9,956 nucleotides of DNA from assembly GCA_036625675.1 (NCBI GenBank), contig JAZKTH010000096.1, forward strand, positions 1 through 9,956, in the 5' to 3' direction. The translations under genes and the position numbers were made by a program. This stretch comes from Halalkaliarchaeum sp036625675. Its GTDB lineage: Archaea; Halobacteriota; Halobacteria; Halobacteriales; Haloferacaceae. The notes beneath the pieces were generated by a model. The model was given only the letters and a program-made list of their open reading frames with translations, was not told the DNA's origin and searched no databases. Shown one piece after another: positions 1-5,947 of the stretch; the first letter of the stretch is position 1, and every line of letters begins with the position of its first letter.

Positions 1-166
1 TGTCGACGTCCTCGAGTTCGGCCTTGCGGATGATCTTGATGACGATCTCCCGAAGGAGCTCCGGCTCGAGCATCGGGACGCCGTCGCTGATGGGATGTAC
101 GAAGTACTGGTAATCGCCCTTCTCGATGATCGGGGCGTCGAGCAACGACTGTTCCAGTCGATCCAT
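1..166 (-). CDS. hpt: Purine (hypoxanthine/guanine-type) phosphoribosyltransferase, N-terminal part, cut by window edge
   Basis: The reverse strand reads MDRLEQSLLDAPIIEKGDY, then QYFVHPISDGVPMLEPELL and REIVIKIIRKAELEDVD before the window ends. This N-terminus is one I recognise from the haloarchaeal hypoxanthine/guanine phosphoribosyltransferase-like family (PRTase type I fold), which transfers a purine base to PRPP in cytosolic purine salvage. Only 55 codons are present, so the PRPP-binding loop (the VxxDDVxxTG-type motif) lies outside and cannot be checked. I chose the ATG at 166-164 because no other ATG or GTG lies between it and the upstream TATA element, and because that element (191-196) is about 27 bases away, the spacing expected for a leaderless haloarchaeal transcript. 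It lies downstream of dinB on the same strand but has its own promoter. Adenine- rather than hypoxanthine-preferring activity is possible. Confidence 0.8.
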   Translation of the reverse strand, partial: MDRLEQSLLDAPIIEKGDYQYFVHPISDGVPMLEPELLREIVIKIIRKAELEDVD

Positions 167-188
167 GTCGTCGGTACTCAGGTCGAGG

Positions 189-198
189 GATAAAATGT
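189..198 (-). promoter_or_regulatory. TATA box of the hpt-like gene
   Basis: On the reverse strand the sequence reads ACATTTTATC, the only A/T-rich stretch in the neighbourhood. Its centre is about 27 bases upstream of the ATG at 166, so transcription would start at or next to the start codon (leaderless mRNA). It separates hpt transcription from the upstream dinB gene. Confidence 0.6.
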
Positions 199-256
199 GA
201 CGGTTCGACTCGCGCGAGCCGCCCATCCGTGGCTCGCCGCCGCCCCGTCGTCCCAA

Positions 257-345
257 GTCGCGTCCGCCCAGTCACCTCACGTCGCGTCCGCCCAGTCACC
301 TCACGTCGCGTCCGCCCAGTCACCTCACGTCGCGTCCGCCCAGTC
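257..345. repeat. 24-bp tandem repeat, three full units plus a 17-bp partial unit
   Basis: Units start at 257, 281, 305 and 329. Each begins GTCGCGTCCG and ends CACCTCAC. The three full units are identical, and the fourth matches for 17 bp (329-345). The unit length is a multiple of three. The array fills most of the gap between the end of dinB and the hpt promoter, and the dinB stop codon (320-322) lies inside the third unit. Identical copies point to recent expansion by slippage or unequal exchange. There are no spacers, so this is not a CRISPR array. The 153 bp between the two genes (167-319) hold only this array and the hpt promoter. Confidence 0.95.
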
Positions 346-1741
346 GCCCGCTTTTGCTCCACTCGTCGAGGACGGCCTGACCGTCGTCCGGTCGGGAGAT
401 AGCTCCGTCCTCGGGCGACGTGGACGATGCCCCGTCGCGGGACGCGGGCGAGGACCGCCGGTCGCCGCCGGCCCGACCGGCTGTCCCGTCGGAACCGCGA
501 TGTCGGTCGGCGGAGCCGCGCGAGGCGGCGGGATCGGCGTCCTCGAACCCCTCGAGCGTCGCCTGCTCCCCCGCCCCGAACGAGAGGTTCGACACCCGGA
601 CCCCGAGCTTTCGGACCCGCCGGTCGGCGAACTCCTCGAGCAGCTCCAGCGCGATCGTCTCCACCAGGTCCGGGTCGTCGACCGGCCCGGAGAGCGACTC
701 GGCGCGCGTGTTCACCTCGAACGGCGGTTCGACCACTTTGATCCCGATCGTGCGGTAGAGGGCGTCTCGACGTCTCGCCCGGTCCGCGACGTCGGCGGCG
801 AGCGCCCGGAGGGTCTCGCGTTTCGGTGCCGGTTCGCGCACCGGATCAGCGAACGCCGACTCCCGCGAGAGGCTCTTGGGCCGACCCGTGGGGGTGACTG
901 CCCGGTCGTCCTCGCCGCGGGCCCGCGCGTACAGTTCGCGGCCGCGCTCGCCGAACCGGTCGGTCAGTTCGGCGGGATCGGCCTCGGCCAGGTCGCCCGC
1001 CGTCTCCACCCCCAGCTCACGCAGCTCCCGGGCGGTCACCGGGCCGACCCCGTGGATCTCCTCGATCGGCAGCGGGGAGAGAAACGAACGGACCCGTCCC
1101 GGCGGGACGACCGTGAGCCCGTCGGGCTTGTCGAAGTCGGAGGCCACCTTCGCGGTCGACATGTTCGGCGCGACGCCGACGCTGGCGGGCACTCCCGCCT
1201 CGCGCTCGATTCGCTCGATCACGTGTCTGGCGTACCCTTCCGCGAGCCGGCGGGTCTCGGCTGGGCCGCTGGCGGCGCTGCGGTCGTCGCTCCCGGCGGG
1301 CTCCCAGCTCGTCCGGTCCGTGACGTCGAGGTAGGCCTCGTCGATGCTCACCTCCCTGACGACGTCGGCACAGTCGTGTAGCACGTCCTTCACGTCCGCC
1401 GCGACCGACTGGTAGTAGTCCAGGTCGACCGGGCGGTAGTGACCGACAGCTTGCCTCCCGGCGGAATCCCGGTCGACCGATTCGGCGCGGGGAAGCTGCT
1501 CCAGCGCCCTCGTGATCGGCTGCGCGCTGTCGACCCCGTGCTCGCGGGCCTCGTAGCTGGCGGTGGCGACCGCGCCGCCCTCCTCCCCCGGCTCGTAGCC
1601 CATCCCGACGACCACGGGCTTCCCCTCGAGTTCGGGCTCGCGCAACCGCTCGCAGGAGGCGTAAAAGCAGTCCATGTCGACGTGCAGGACGACGCCATCG
1701 TCCGCGCCTTCGGACGTCCCGGGCAGCCGCGCGGGCTCCAT
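320..1741 (-). CDS. dinB: DNA polymerase IV, Y-family translesion polymerase
   Basis: This 473-residue Y-family polymerase would copy past damaged template bases. Palm and finger motifs are intact: HVDMDCFYASCE (20-31, metal-binding Asp22), YEAREHGV (63-70), and SIDEAYLD (132-139, catalytic Asp134/Glu135). SVGVAPNMSTAKVASDFDKP (187-206) is the conserved palm segment, followed by a helix-hairpin-helix around GVGPVTARELRELGV (231-245). The little-finger domain begins near RPKSLSRESAF (287-297) and ends around residue 390. QATLEGF (393-399) resembles a PCNA-interacting (PIP) peptide. A low-complexity Arg/Ser/Asp/Gly linker (400-454) follows, then a second PIP-like QAVLDEW (455-461). The last residues, LGGRDVR, and the stop come from the 24-bp tandem repeat. 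The first ATG at 1741 fits a TATA-like element about 30 bases upstream. It is followed on the same strand by the hpt-like gene, which has its own promoter. Confidence 0.95.
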   Translation of the reverse strand: MEPARLPGTSEGADDGVVLHVDMDCFYASCERLREPELEGKPVVVGMGYEPGEEGGAVATASYEAREHGVDSAQPITRALEQLPRAESVDRDSAGRQAVGHYRPVDLDYYQSVAADVKDVLHDCADVVREVSIDEAYLDVTDRTSWEPAGSDDRSAASGPAETRRLAEGYARHVIERIEREAGVPASVGVAPNMSTAKVASDFDKPDGLTVVPPGRVRSFLSPLPIEEIHGVGPVTARELRELGVETAGDLAEADPAELTDRFGERGRELYARARGEDDRAVTPTGRPKSLSRESAFADPVREPAPKRETLRALAADVADRARRRDALYRTIGIKVVEPPFEVNTRAESLSGPVDDPDLVETIALELLEEFADRRVRKLGVRVSNLSFGAGEQATLEGFEDADPAASRGSADRHRGSDGTAGRAGGDRRSSPASRDGASSTSPEDGAISRPDDGQAVLDEWSKSGRLGGRDVR

Positions 1742-1766
1742 CGGATCCCTCTCGGGGGCGGACGAC

Positions 1767-1777
1767 CGTTAAGTTTC
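1767..1777 (-). promoter_or_regulatory. TATA-like element of dinB
   Basis: The reverse strand reads GAAACTTAACG here. It is centred about 30 bases upstream of the dinB ATG, the expected place for a leaderless haloarchaeal promoter. It is the only A/T-enriched stretch in the interval. No operator-like palindrome typical of damage control is obvious beside it. Confidence 0.45.
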
Positions 1778-1872
1778 CCCGTCCGGAGTGAAACTAACGT
1801 GGACCGGCGCTGGGACTGAGGCTGAGACTGAGACGGGACGGGTCGCTACGGAACGAAGCGACGTGGGAGAAG

Positions 1873-1947
1873 TAGCGGGAGGTAGATTTGAACTACCGAT
1901 CTCCGGGTTATGAGCCCGGCGGAATCTCCTGGCTATCCCATCCCGCT
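1873..1947 (-). tRNA. Initiator tRNA-Met (anticodon CAU)
   Basis: The reverse strand folds as a tRNA. The acceptor stem AGCGGGA pairs with TCCCGCT, the anticodon stem CCGGG pairs with CCCGG around the loop CTCATAA (anticodon CAT at plus-strand 1910-1912), and the T arm is GGTAG-TTCAAAT-CTACC. The discriminator is A (1873), and CCA is not encoded. Two features mark it as the initiator rather than the elongator: the A1:U72 first pair and three consecutive G:C pairs in the anticodon stem next to the loop. It would deliver Met to start codons in cytosolic translation. No intron is present. A TATA-like element lies about 28 bases upstream. Confidence 0.95.
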
Positions 1948-1969
1948 ATCGGACAAAAATCGCGTGTGA

Positions 1970-1980
1970 CGGTTAAGGAT
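1970..1980 (-). promoter_or_regulatory. TATA-like element of the initiator tRNA gene
   Basis: The reverse strand reads ATCCTTAACCG. It is centred about 28 bases before the first tRNA base (1947). This fits a TBP/TFB promoter that starts transcription at or very near the mature 5' end. The stretch 1948-2097 is the divergent control region shared with the plus-strand UDG-like gene, and I see no other gene in it. Confidence 0.5.
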
Positions 1981-2097
1981 TGTGATTCGTTCGCCGTATG
2001 CCAGTTCTCGCCGCACCGCTCGGGGGCTCGGACGCCCCGACCGAACGCGGAAACGGACCACCCACAGGGTTTTGCTCGTCCGGCCGAAGGGTGGGGC

Positions 2098-2793
2098 GTG
2101 GACGCCGCACAGAAAGACGCGAGCAACCCGTTCGGCATGGACGAGGCGTGCGAGAACTGCGGGCGCTGTGAGACCAGAGAGACCGTCGTGCACGGCTACG
2201 GGGACGTGGGAGCCGACTTCCTGTTCGTCTCCGCGTCCCCCTCGGTCGAGGCGGACGCCCGCGGGGAGCCGGTGCTGGACGACGGCCGGCTGGGTCGGAT
2301 CCTGCGGAGGATCGGCTTTCTGGCGGAGTCGCCCGCCGGCCAGTCGGGATCGGACGCAGCCCCGGAATCGGACGCAGCCCCGGGATCTGACGCCTCCCCG
2401 GAATCCGATTCGGGGGCGGGGCTGGCTCTCGAAAACGCGTACGTCACCCACCTCGTCCGGTGTCACGGGCCCGACGCCCCCACCGACGGGGAGGTAGCCG
2501 CCTGCGATCCGTTCCTGACCGCCGAGATCAGGATGATCAACCCCCACGTGATCGTCCCGATCGGAGGGCGGACGCTGGAGGCGCTCGCGATCGAGTACAC
2601 GACCAGCGCCCCCGGGGCGTTCGACGTGGAGCAAGCCCACGCCACGACCATCCGGGGGCGGGGATTCGAACTGGTTCCGATGCTCGAACCGGAGCGCCAG
2701 GACGACGCCGACGCCGAGGCGTTCGTCGACTACCTCCGCGGGAACGTGCTCGACCGCGATTACCGGCAGACGAAGGGTCGACAGGAACGCTGA
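2098..2793 (+). CDS. Uracil-DNA glycosylase superfamily protein (family 4/5-like, Fe-S cysteines), divergent
   Basis: The 231-residue protein resembles haloarchaeal members of the uracil-DNA glycosylase superfamily, which remove uracil from DNA as the first step of base-excision repair. Visible elements: NPFGMDEACENCGRC (10-24) with Cys18, Cys21 and Cys24; a phosphate-loop-like segment FLFVSASPSVEADARGEP (41-58); and HLVRCHGP...EVAAC with Cys122 and Cys136. The Cys pattern suits the [4Fe-4S] cluster of families 4/5. INPHVIVPIGG (147-157) is the typical third strand. The usual C-terminal HPS-type motif is not seen; the corresponding place reads PMLEPERQ (194-201). A four-fold GSDAAP-type repeat (84-107) is inserted before the second Cys pair. 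I chose the GTG at 2098 because the family usually has residues before NPFGMDE and a T-rich element lies about 26 bases upstream. ATG 2137 would give 218 residues. Function is likely but catalysis is uncertain. Confidence 0.75.
   Translation: MDAAQKDASNPFGMDEACENCGRCETRETVVHGYGDVGADFLFVSASPSVEADARGEPVLDDGRLGRILRRIGFLAESPAGQSGSDAAPESDAAPGSDASPESDSGAGLALENAYVTHLVRCHGPDAPTDGEVAACDPFLTAEIRMINPHVIVPIGGRTLEALAIEYTTSAPGAFDVEQAHATTIRGRGFELVPMLEPERQDDADAEAFVDYLRGNVLDRDYRQTKGRQER
2347..2418 (+). repeat. Degenerate 18-bp tandem repeat within the UDG-like gene
   Basis: Four in-frame 18-bp units encode GSDAAP, ESDAAP, GSDASP and ESDSGA (residues 84-107). The copies share the core TCGGACGCAGCCCCG with a few substitutions, most of them in the last two copies. 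The repeat lies in a loop between the phosphate-binding segment and the strand carrying Cys122, so it probably forms a flexible acidic insertion that does not disturb the fold. Confidence 0.8.
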
Positions 2794-2894
2794 GTCGGGG
2801 AGGGTTGCGAGGACCGTCCGGTGACGCGGGAGTCGATCGGCCACCGTCCGACCGGAAACCGCGAGTTCAAGGGAATCCGACGCAAACTCCGCGT

Positions 2895-3659
2895 ATGACA
2901 GTCGTCGCCGTTCTGGCCGATCCGCCGGTGGAGGGTCACGTCTTCGAGACGCTGGTGGAGACCAGCCCCCTGTCGGAGGCGGACGCCGCCAGGCTCTACG
3001 AGGCGCTGTTCCGGGACGCCGTCCGGGCGGTCGACCGCTCCGCCGGGGAGCTACTGGTGAACTACGCCCCCGCGGAGGACTTGCCCGGGAGCGCCCCGGA
3101 CGACCCCTCGCCCGAGGCCCGGCTGCGCGCAGTCGTCGTCGACGAACTCGACGACCGGGAGGCGAGCGACGCCGTCCGGTTCGAACCTCAGGTCGGCTCG
3201 TCGTTCGCCGCCCGGGCCGGGAACACGGCGACGCACCTGCTGCGCGAGGAGGGGGCGAGCTCCGTCGCGATCGTCACGCCGGCGGTCCCGTTCCTGGCCC
3301 GGACGACCCTCGATTCGGCCTCGATGAAGCTGCGCGGCGCGGACACGGTGCTCGGGCCCGCGCCCGGCGGACGGGTGTACTACGCCGGCTTCGGGGAGCC
3401 GATCGACTTCGCGGACGCCTGGGAGCCGCCGGCGCTGTCGACGCTCGCGGACCGGGCGATCGACGCCGACCACGACGTGGACTTCATCGACATGCAGCCG
3501 GTGATCGAGGACGGCCGCGACCTGGCCGCCGCCCTGGTGGAACTGCGCGCCCGGGTGGCCGCGGAGCGCATCGTGCCGGTCAACACCGCCACGGTGCTTT
3601 CCGAACTCGACGTCGACATCCGGACCGAGGACGGCGAACCGGTCCTGGTCCCGGTTTGA
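2895..3659 (+). CDS. DUF2064-like protein (glycosyl/nucleotidyltransferase-A fold), motifs degenerate
   Basis: The 254-residue soluble protein starts MTVVAVLADPPVEGHV. I recognise it as a conserved haloarchaeal hypothetical whose layout follows DUF2064 (GT-A-fold nucleotide-sugar or nucleotidyl transferases). Resemblances in order are SPLSEADAARLYEALFRDAV (24-43, the AxLYxAFLxD helix), QVGSSFAARAGNTATHLL (99-116), VAIVTPAVPFLARTTLDSA (124-142) and DTVLGPAPGGRVYYAGF (150-166). In typical members the third block is GSDxPxL and the last is GPAxDGGYYLIGL. Here the metal-binding Asp is replaced by TPAVP and the DGGY by PGGR, and the N-terminal KTRL motif is absent. Transferase activity is therefore doubtful. 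The ATG at 2895 is preceded by a weak TATA-like GTTCAAG at about -27. It stands alone, 101 bp after the UDG-like gene, in an interval where I see no other gene. No function is assigned. Confidence 0.7.
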   Translation: MTVVAVLADPPVEGHVFETLVETSPLSEADAARLYEALFRDAVRAVDRSAGELLVNYAPAEDLPGSAPDDPSPEARLRAVVVDELDDREASDAVRFEPQVGSSFAARAGNTATHLLREEGASSVAIVTPAVPFLARTTLDSASMKLRGADTVLGPAPGGRVYYAGFGEPIDFADAWEPPALSTLADRAIDADHDVDFIDMQPVIEDGRDLAAALVELRARVAAERIVPVNTATVLSELDVDIRTEDGEPVLVPV

Positions 3660-3697
3660 GACGTTCGGCCCCGATCGACGGGAAAGGTCCGCTTGAA

Positions 3698-3709
3698 CGG
3701 GTTATATAG
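3698..3709 (+). promoter_or_regulatory. TATA box of the transporter-regulator operon
   Basis: CGGGTTATATAG is the clearest TATA box in the window, preceded by a purine-rich BRE-like AACGGG. Transcription should start near 3730, leaving a short leader of about 12 bases. A GGAG ribosome-binding sequence at 3733-3736 lies in that leader, six bases before the ATG at 3743, so this mRNA is probably not leaderless, unlike its neighbours. Confidence 0.7.
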
Positions 3710-3742
3710 TTAAGAAACAGTCCGGTACTGCTGGAGTCCGAA

Positions 3743-4678
3743 ATGCGTGACATGCGCCAGCGAAGCACAGGGCTCGTCCTCGTCCTGCTGGGCGCGGCAC
3801 TCTTCGGGACGCTGGGCGTGTTCGGCAGGGCGGCGACGCTGTCCGGGATGTCGATGGCGACGCTGCTGGGGCTCCGGTTCGTGGCCGCGACCGGGATCCT
3901 GCTGGGATATCTCCTGGTCCGGAACCGGTTCCGCGTGCTCGGCGGGCGGTTGCTCGGGGCGGAGTTGGGGCTGGGCGTCGTGTACGGCGTCATGTCCGTC
4001 ACCTACTTCGAGAGCCTGGCGTGGCTTTCGGCGGGAGTGGCGGCGCTGCTGCTTTTCACCTACCCGGTCCAGGTGACCCTGCTGTCGTCGGTCACCCTGG
4101 ACGAGCGGGTGACGCTCCCGAAGCTGCTCAGCCTGGCGGCGGCGGTCTCGGGCGTCGCGCTCGTGGTGACCGGGGGCGAACTCGCCGCGACGCCGGCGGG
4201 CGTGGTGCTGGTCGGCGTCGCCTCGGTTTGCTACACGATCTACGCGATGGGGACGCGCGTCCTGGTGAGCGACGTCGAGCCGCTGATCCACGCGAGCTAC
4301 GTCTTTGCCGGCGTCACCGTCACGGTCCTGGCGTACGGCGTCGCGACGGCGTCGCTTTCGGTGCCGGCGACGGCGACGGGCTGGTGGCTGGTCGGCGGGG
4401 TGACGGCGGTCGGGACGCTGGTTCCGATGGTGCTTTTCACCGAGGGGCTCGCCCGGATCGAGGCGAGCACCGCCAGCATCGTCGGGACGAGCGAACCGCT
4501 GACGACGGTGCTTTTGGGCGTGGCGTTCCTCGGGGAGTCGCTCACGCCGTCGATCGCGGTCGGGGCCCTGCTCGTCCTCTCGGGTGTCGTCCTCACCTCG
4601 CCGGCGGCCGAACGAGTGATACGTCGGCGGCTGCAACGTCGGGGCGAGAACCCCGTACTCGGAGGCTCCAGAGAATGA
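3743..4678 (+). CDS. EamA/DMT-family membrane transporter
   Basis: This 311-residue protein has about ten hydrophobic segments in two related halves, the EamA (drug/metabolite transporter) architecture. The first half starts at STGLVLVLLGAALFGTLG (8-25). Each half ends with the typical block: SLAWLSAGVAALLLFTYPVQ (91-110), and then GLARIEASTASIVGTSEPL (235-253) followed by LGESLTPSIAVGALLVLSGV (263-282). Family members export or import small metabolites such as amino acids or nucleotide-type compounds across the cell membrane; the substrate here cannot be told. The C-terminus is a short Arg-rich cytosolic tail (RRRLQRR). The ATG at 3743 has GGAG upstream; the ATG at 3752 is an alternative three codons later. 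It overlaps the downstream HTH_10 gene by ATGA, so the two are co-transcribed and probably translationally coupled. Confidence 0.9.
   Translation: MRDMRQRSTGLVLVLLGAALFGTLGVFGRAATLSGMSMATLLGLRFVAATGILLGYLLVRNRFRVLGGRLLGAELGLGVVYGVMSVTYFESLAWLSAGVAALLLFTYPVQVTLLSSVTLDERVTLPKLLSLAAAVSGVALVVTGGELAATPAGVVLVGVASVCYTIYAMGTRVLVSDVEPLIHASYVFAGVTVTVLAYGVATASLSVPATATGWWLVGGVTAVGTLVPMVLFTEGLARIEASTASIVGTSEPLTTVLLGVAFLGESLTPSIAVGALLVLSGVVLTSPAAERVIRRRLQRRGENPVLGGSRE
4661..4665 (+). promoter_or_regulatory. Shine-Dalgarno sequence of the HTH_10 gene
   Basis: GGAGG ends nine bases before the ATG at 4675 and lies inside the last codons of the transporter gene. It supports this start codon and indicates re-initiation or internal initiation on a shared mRNA. 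Confidence 0.65.
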
Positions 4679-5331
4679 GTGACGTCACGGCCACGCTCCG
4701 GCTCGAGTCGCCCGACCTCGCGTTGACCGAGACGGTCGCGCACGACGAGACCGCGACGGTGCAGCCGATCACCGGCGCGGGGACGGTCCCGGCCGCCGAG
4801 GGCTACCTGTTCACGATCTCCTCGGCCGACTTCGACGCGTTCGAGGCGGGGCTGGAACGAGACGGGACCGTCGCGGCCTTCGAGCGGGTGATCGACGCCG
4901 GCGGGGAGGCGGTGTACCGGTTCGAGTACGCCGACGACGCGACGCTGTTCTCGCCCCTGATCGCCGCGGTGGACGGGGTCTCGCTCGACTGGACGAACGA
5001 CGGGACTGCCTGGACGGTCAGGATCTGGTTGCCCGACCGGTCGGCGCTTTCCACGCTGCGGGAGCGGGCCCTCGAACGCGACGTGGACTTCTCGCTCCGG
5101 CGGGTCGACGACTACGCTGAACCCGTCGAAACCGACTGGGGATTGACCGACCACCAGGGGGAGGCGCTGCTTTTGGCCTTCGAGATGGGCTACTTCGAGG
5201 AACCCCGGGAGTCGACGCTGGAGGACGTGGCCGCCGAACTCGGCGTCTCTCAGCCCGCCGCCGGCGGACTGCTCCGGCGGGGGATGCGACAGCTGGTCGT
5301 GTCCACGCTGGGGGAGGCCGCGGAACGATAG
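4675..5331 (+). CDS. HTH_10 (bacterio-opsin-activator type) transcription regulator
   Basis: The 218-residue protein ends in a HTH_10 DNA-binding domain (about 156-212): LTDHQGEALLLAFEMGYFEE, then PRESTLEDVAAELGVSQPAA and the RRGMRQLVVSTL recognition region. The N-terminal part (1-150) has the beta-rich layout of the sensor-like module usually found before HTH_10 in haloarchaea, with TATVQPITG, GYLFTISSADFDAFEAGLER (43-62), YRFEYADD and TVRIWLPD. There is no PAS, GAF or receiver domain, so this is a short one-component regulator whose ligand is unknown. The recognition helix carries AAGGLLRR where relatives usually have ALSERLRR, an odd pair of glycines. The start overlaps the transporter stop (ATGA) and has a good GGAGG site. 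The coupling suggests it responds to, or controls, whatever the transporter moves; that is inference. Confidence 0.85.
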   Translation: MSDVTATLRLESPDLALTETVAHDETATVQPITGAGTVPAAEGYLFTISSADFDAFEAGLERDGTVAAFERVIDAGGEAVYRFEYADDATLFSPLIAAVDGVSLDWTNDGTAWTVRIWLPDRSALSTLRERALERDVDFSLRRVDDYAEPVETDWGLTDHQGEALLLAFEMGYFEEPRESTLEDVAAELGVSQPAAGGLLRRGMRQLVVSTLGEAAER

Positions 5332-5380
5332 CTTCAACTTTCAGGGACCTGTTCCTCCGAACGCGCCCGAGCCAAGCGCG

Positions 5381-5434
5381 TCCGGACGCCCCCGCATCGG
5401 ATCGATGGCCTCCGGACGCCCCCGCATCCGATCG
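5381..5434. repeat. Pair of 24-bp direct repeats, 30 bp apart
   Basis: TCCGGACGCCCCCGCATC followed by GGATCG occurs at 5381-5404 and recurs with one mismatch (CGATCG) at 5411-5434. The gap between the HTH_10 stop and the tRNA-Ser gene (5332-5462) holds this pair and no gene. The first copy is extended by short palindromes (CGTCCGGACG at 5379-5388; CATCG-GAT-CGATG at 5395-5407). No clear TATA box for the tRNA is visible here. Confidence 0.85.
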
Positions 5435-5462
5435 CCGACTCGCGGGCGGAAACACTCACCCC

Positions 5463-5544
5463 GGTGGGATGGCAGAGTGGACTATTGCGCCTGCCTTGAA
5501 AGCAGGTGGCGCAAGCCTCCTGGGTTCGAATCCCAGTCCCACCG
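5463..5544 (+). tRNA. tRNA-Ser (anticodon UGA)
   Basis: The acceptor stem GGTGGGA pairs with TCCCACC, with discriminator G at 5544 as expected for archaeal serine tRNA. The anticodon stem CCTGC pairs with GCAGG around CTTGAAA (anticodon TGA at 5497-5499). The long variable arm T-GGC-GCAA-GCC-TC forms a small hairpin, as type II tRNAs do, and the T arm is CTGGG-TTCGAAT-CCCAG. CCA is not encoded and there is no intron. It reads UCA and probably other UCN codons. A T-rich TCTTTC just after the gene (5547-5552) may end transcription. Confidence 0.96.
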
Positions 5545-5629
5545 CGTCTTTCACTCCGTGCCGAGTCGGCCGACCGTCGGGGTCGCCCGGAGCGCAAGTT
5601 CTATCGGTCGGGTGCGAGTAGGGACGCGC

Positions 5630-5947
5630 ATGGACTGGCCACACGATCCCGACGGCGAGCAGGGGAGCGAGGGAATGCGGAAATACGGCCACGCGGTGAT
5701 CGCCAAGAAGGTGAACGAGGAGGAGGACTTCCCCCTCTCCCGGGACGAGTTCGTCGGAGAGTACGGCGACGATCCGGTCCGGATAAACCACGACCGTGTC
5801 GTCGCCCTCGAGGAGATCTTCGAACACGTGGAAGAGGAGGAGTTCGAGGACTTCGTGGAGTTCCACCGGGCGGTCGGTCGCGCGATGCGGGCGGGCGGAT
5901 TCTGGGATTACGAGGGCGCCGAGGCGTTCGTCGGCGACGCCGCCTGA
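5630..5947 (+). CDS. Small acidic DUF5785-type haloarchaeal protein
   Basis: The 105-residue soluble, very acidic protein starts MDWPHDPDGEQGSEGMRKYG. I recognise this as a short haloarchaeal conserved family (DUF5785 to my knowledge) with no known function. Conserved-looking blocks are the WPHDPDG start, RKYGHAVIAKKV (17-28), FPLSRDEFV (34-42), INHDRVVALEEIFEHVEEEE (52-71) and FHRAVGRAMRAGGFWDYEG (78-96). It has no transmembrane segment, signal peptide or metal-binding cysteines, and the acidic helix at 60-75 could mediate contacts. The ATG at 5630 has a TATA-like AGTTCTATC about 28 bases upstream, so the mRNA is probably leaderless and separate from the tRNA-Ser ending 85 bp before it. The last residues (AEAFVGDAA) are duplicated in frame just beyond the stop codon. 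Confidence 0.85.
   Translation: MDWPHDPDGEQGSEGMRKYGHAVIAKKVNEEEDFPLSRDEFVGEYGDDPVRINHDRVVALEEIFEHVEEEEFEDFVEFHRAVGRAMRAGGFWDYEGAEAFVGDAA

Noticed and set aside
257..345. Possible CRISPR array
   Set aside because: The units abut with no spacers and there are no cas genes nearby; this is a simple tandem repeat.
197..1381. 394-codon plus-strand open frame opposite dinB, starting with SPHVASAQ repeats
   Set aside because: The repeats come from the 24-bp tandem array and the rest is antisense to dinB. No family resemblance and no promoter were seen.
1813..1833. Short ACTGAG/GCTGAG hexamer repeats between dinB and the tRNA
   Set aside because: Only about three copies, imperfect, with no position relative to a promoter or gene end that suggests a role.
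1873..1947. tRNA gene as an integration site for a mobile element
   Set aside because: No integrase gene and no repeated 3' tRNA fragment are visible in the window, and the flanking genes look like ordinary chromosomal genes.
1888..2097. Longer N-terminus for the UDG-like protein, beginning inside the tRNA
   Set aside because: This frame runs through the complementary strand of the initiator tRNA gene and its promoter. The family-typical sequence begins only around the GTG at 2098.
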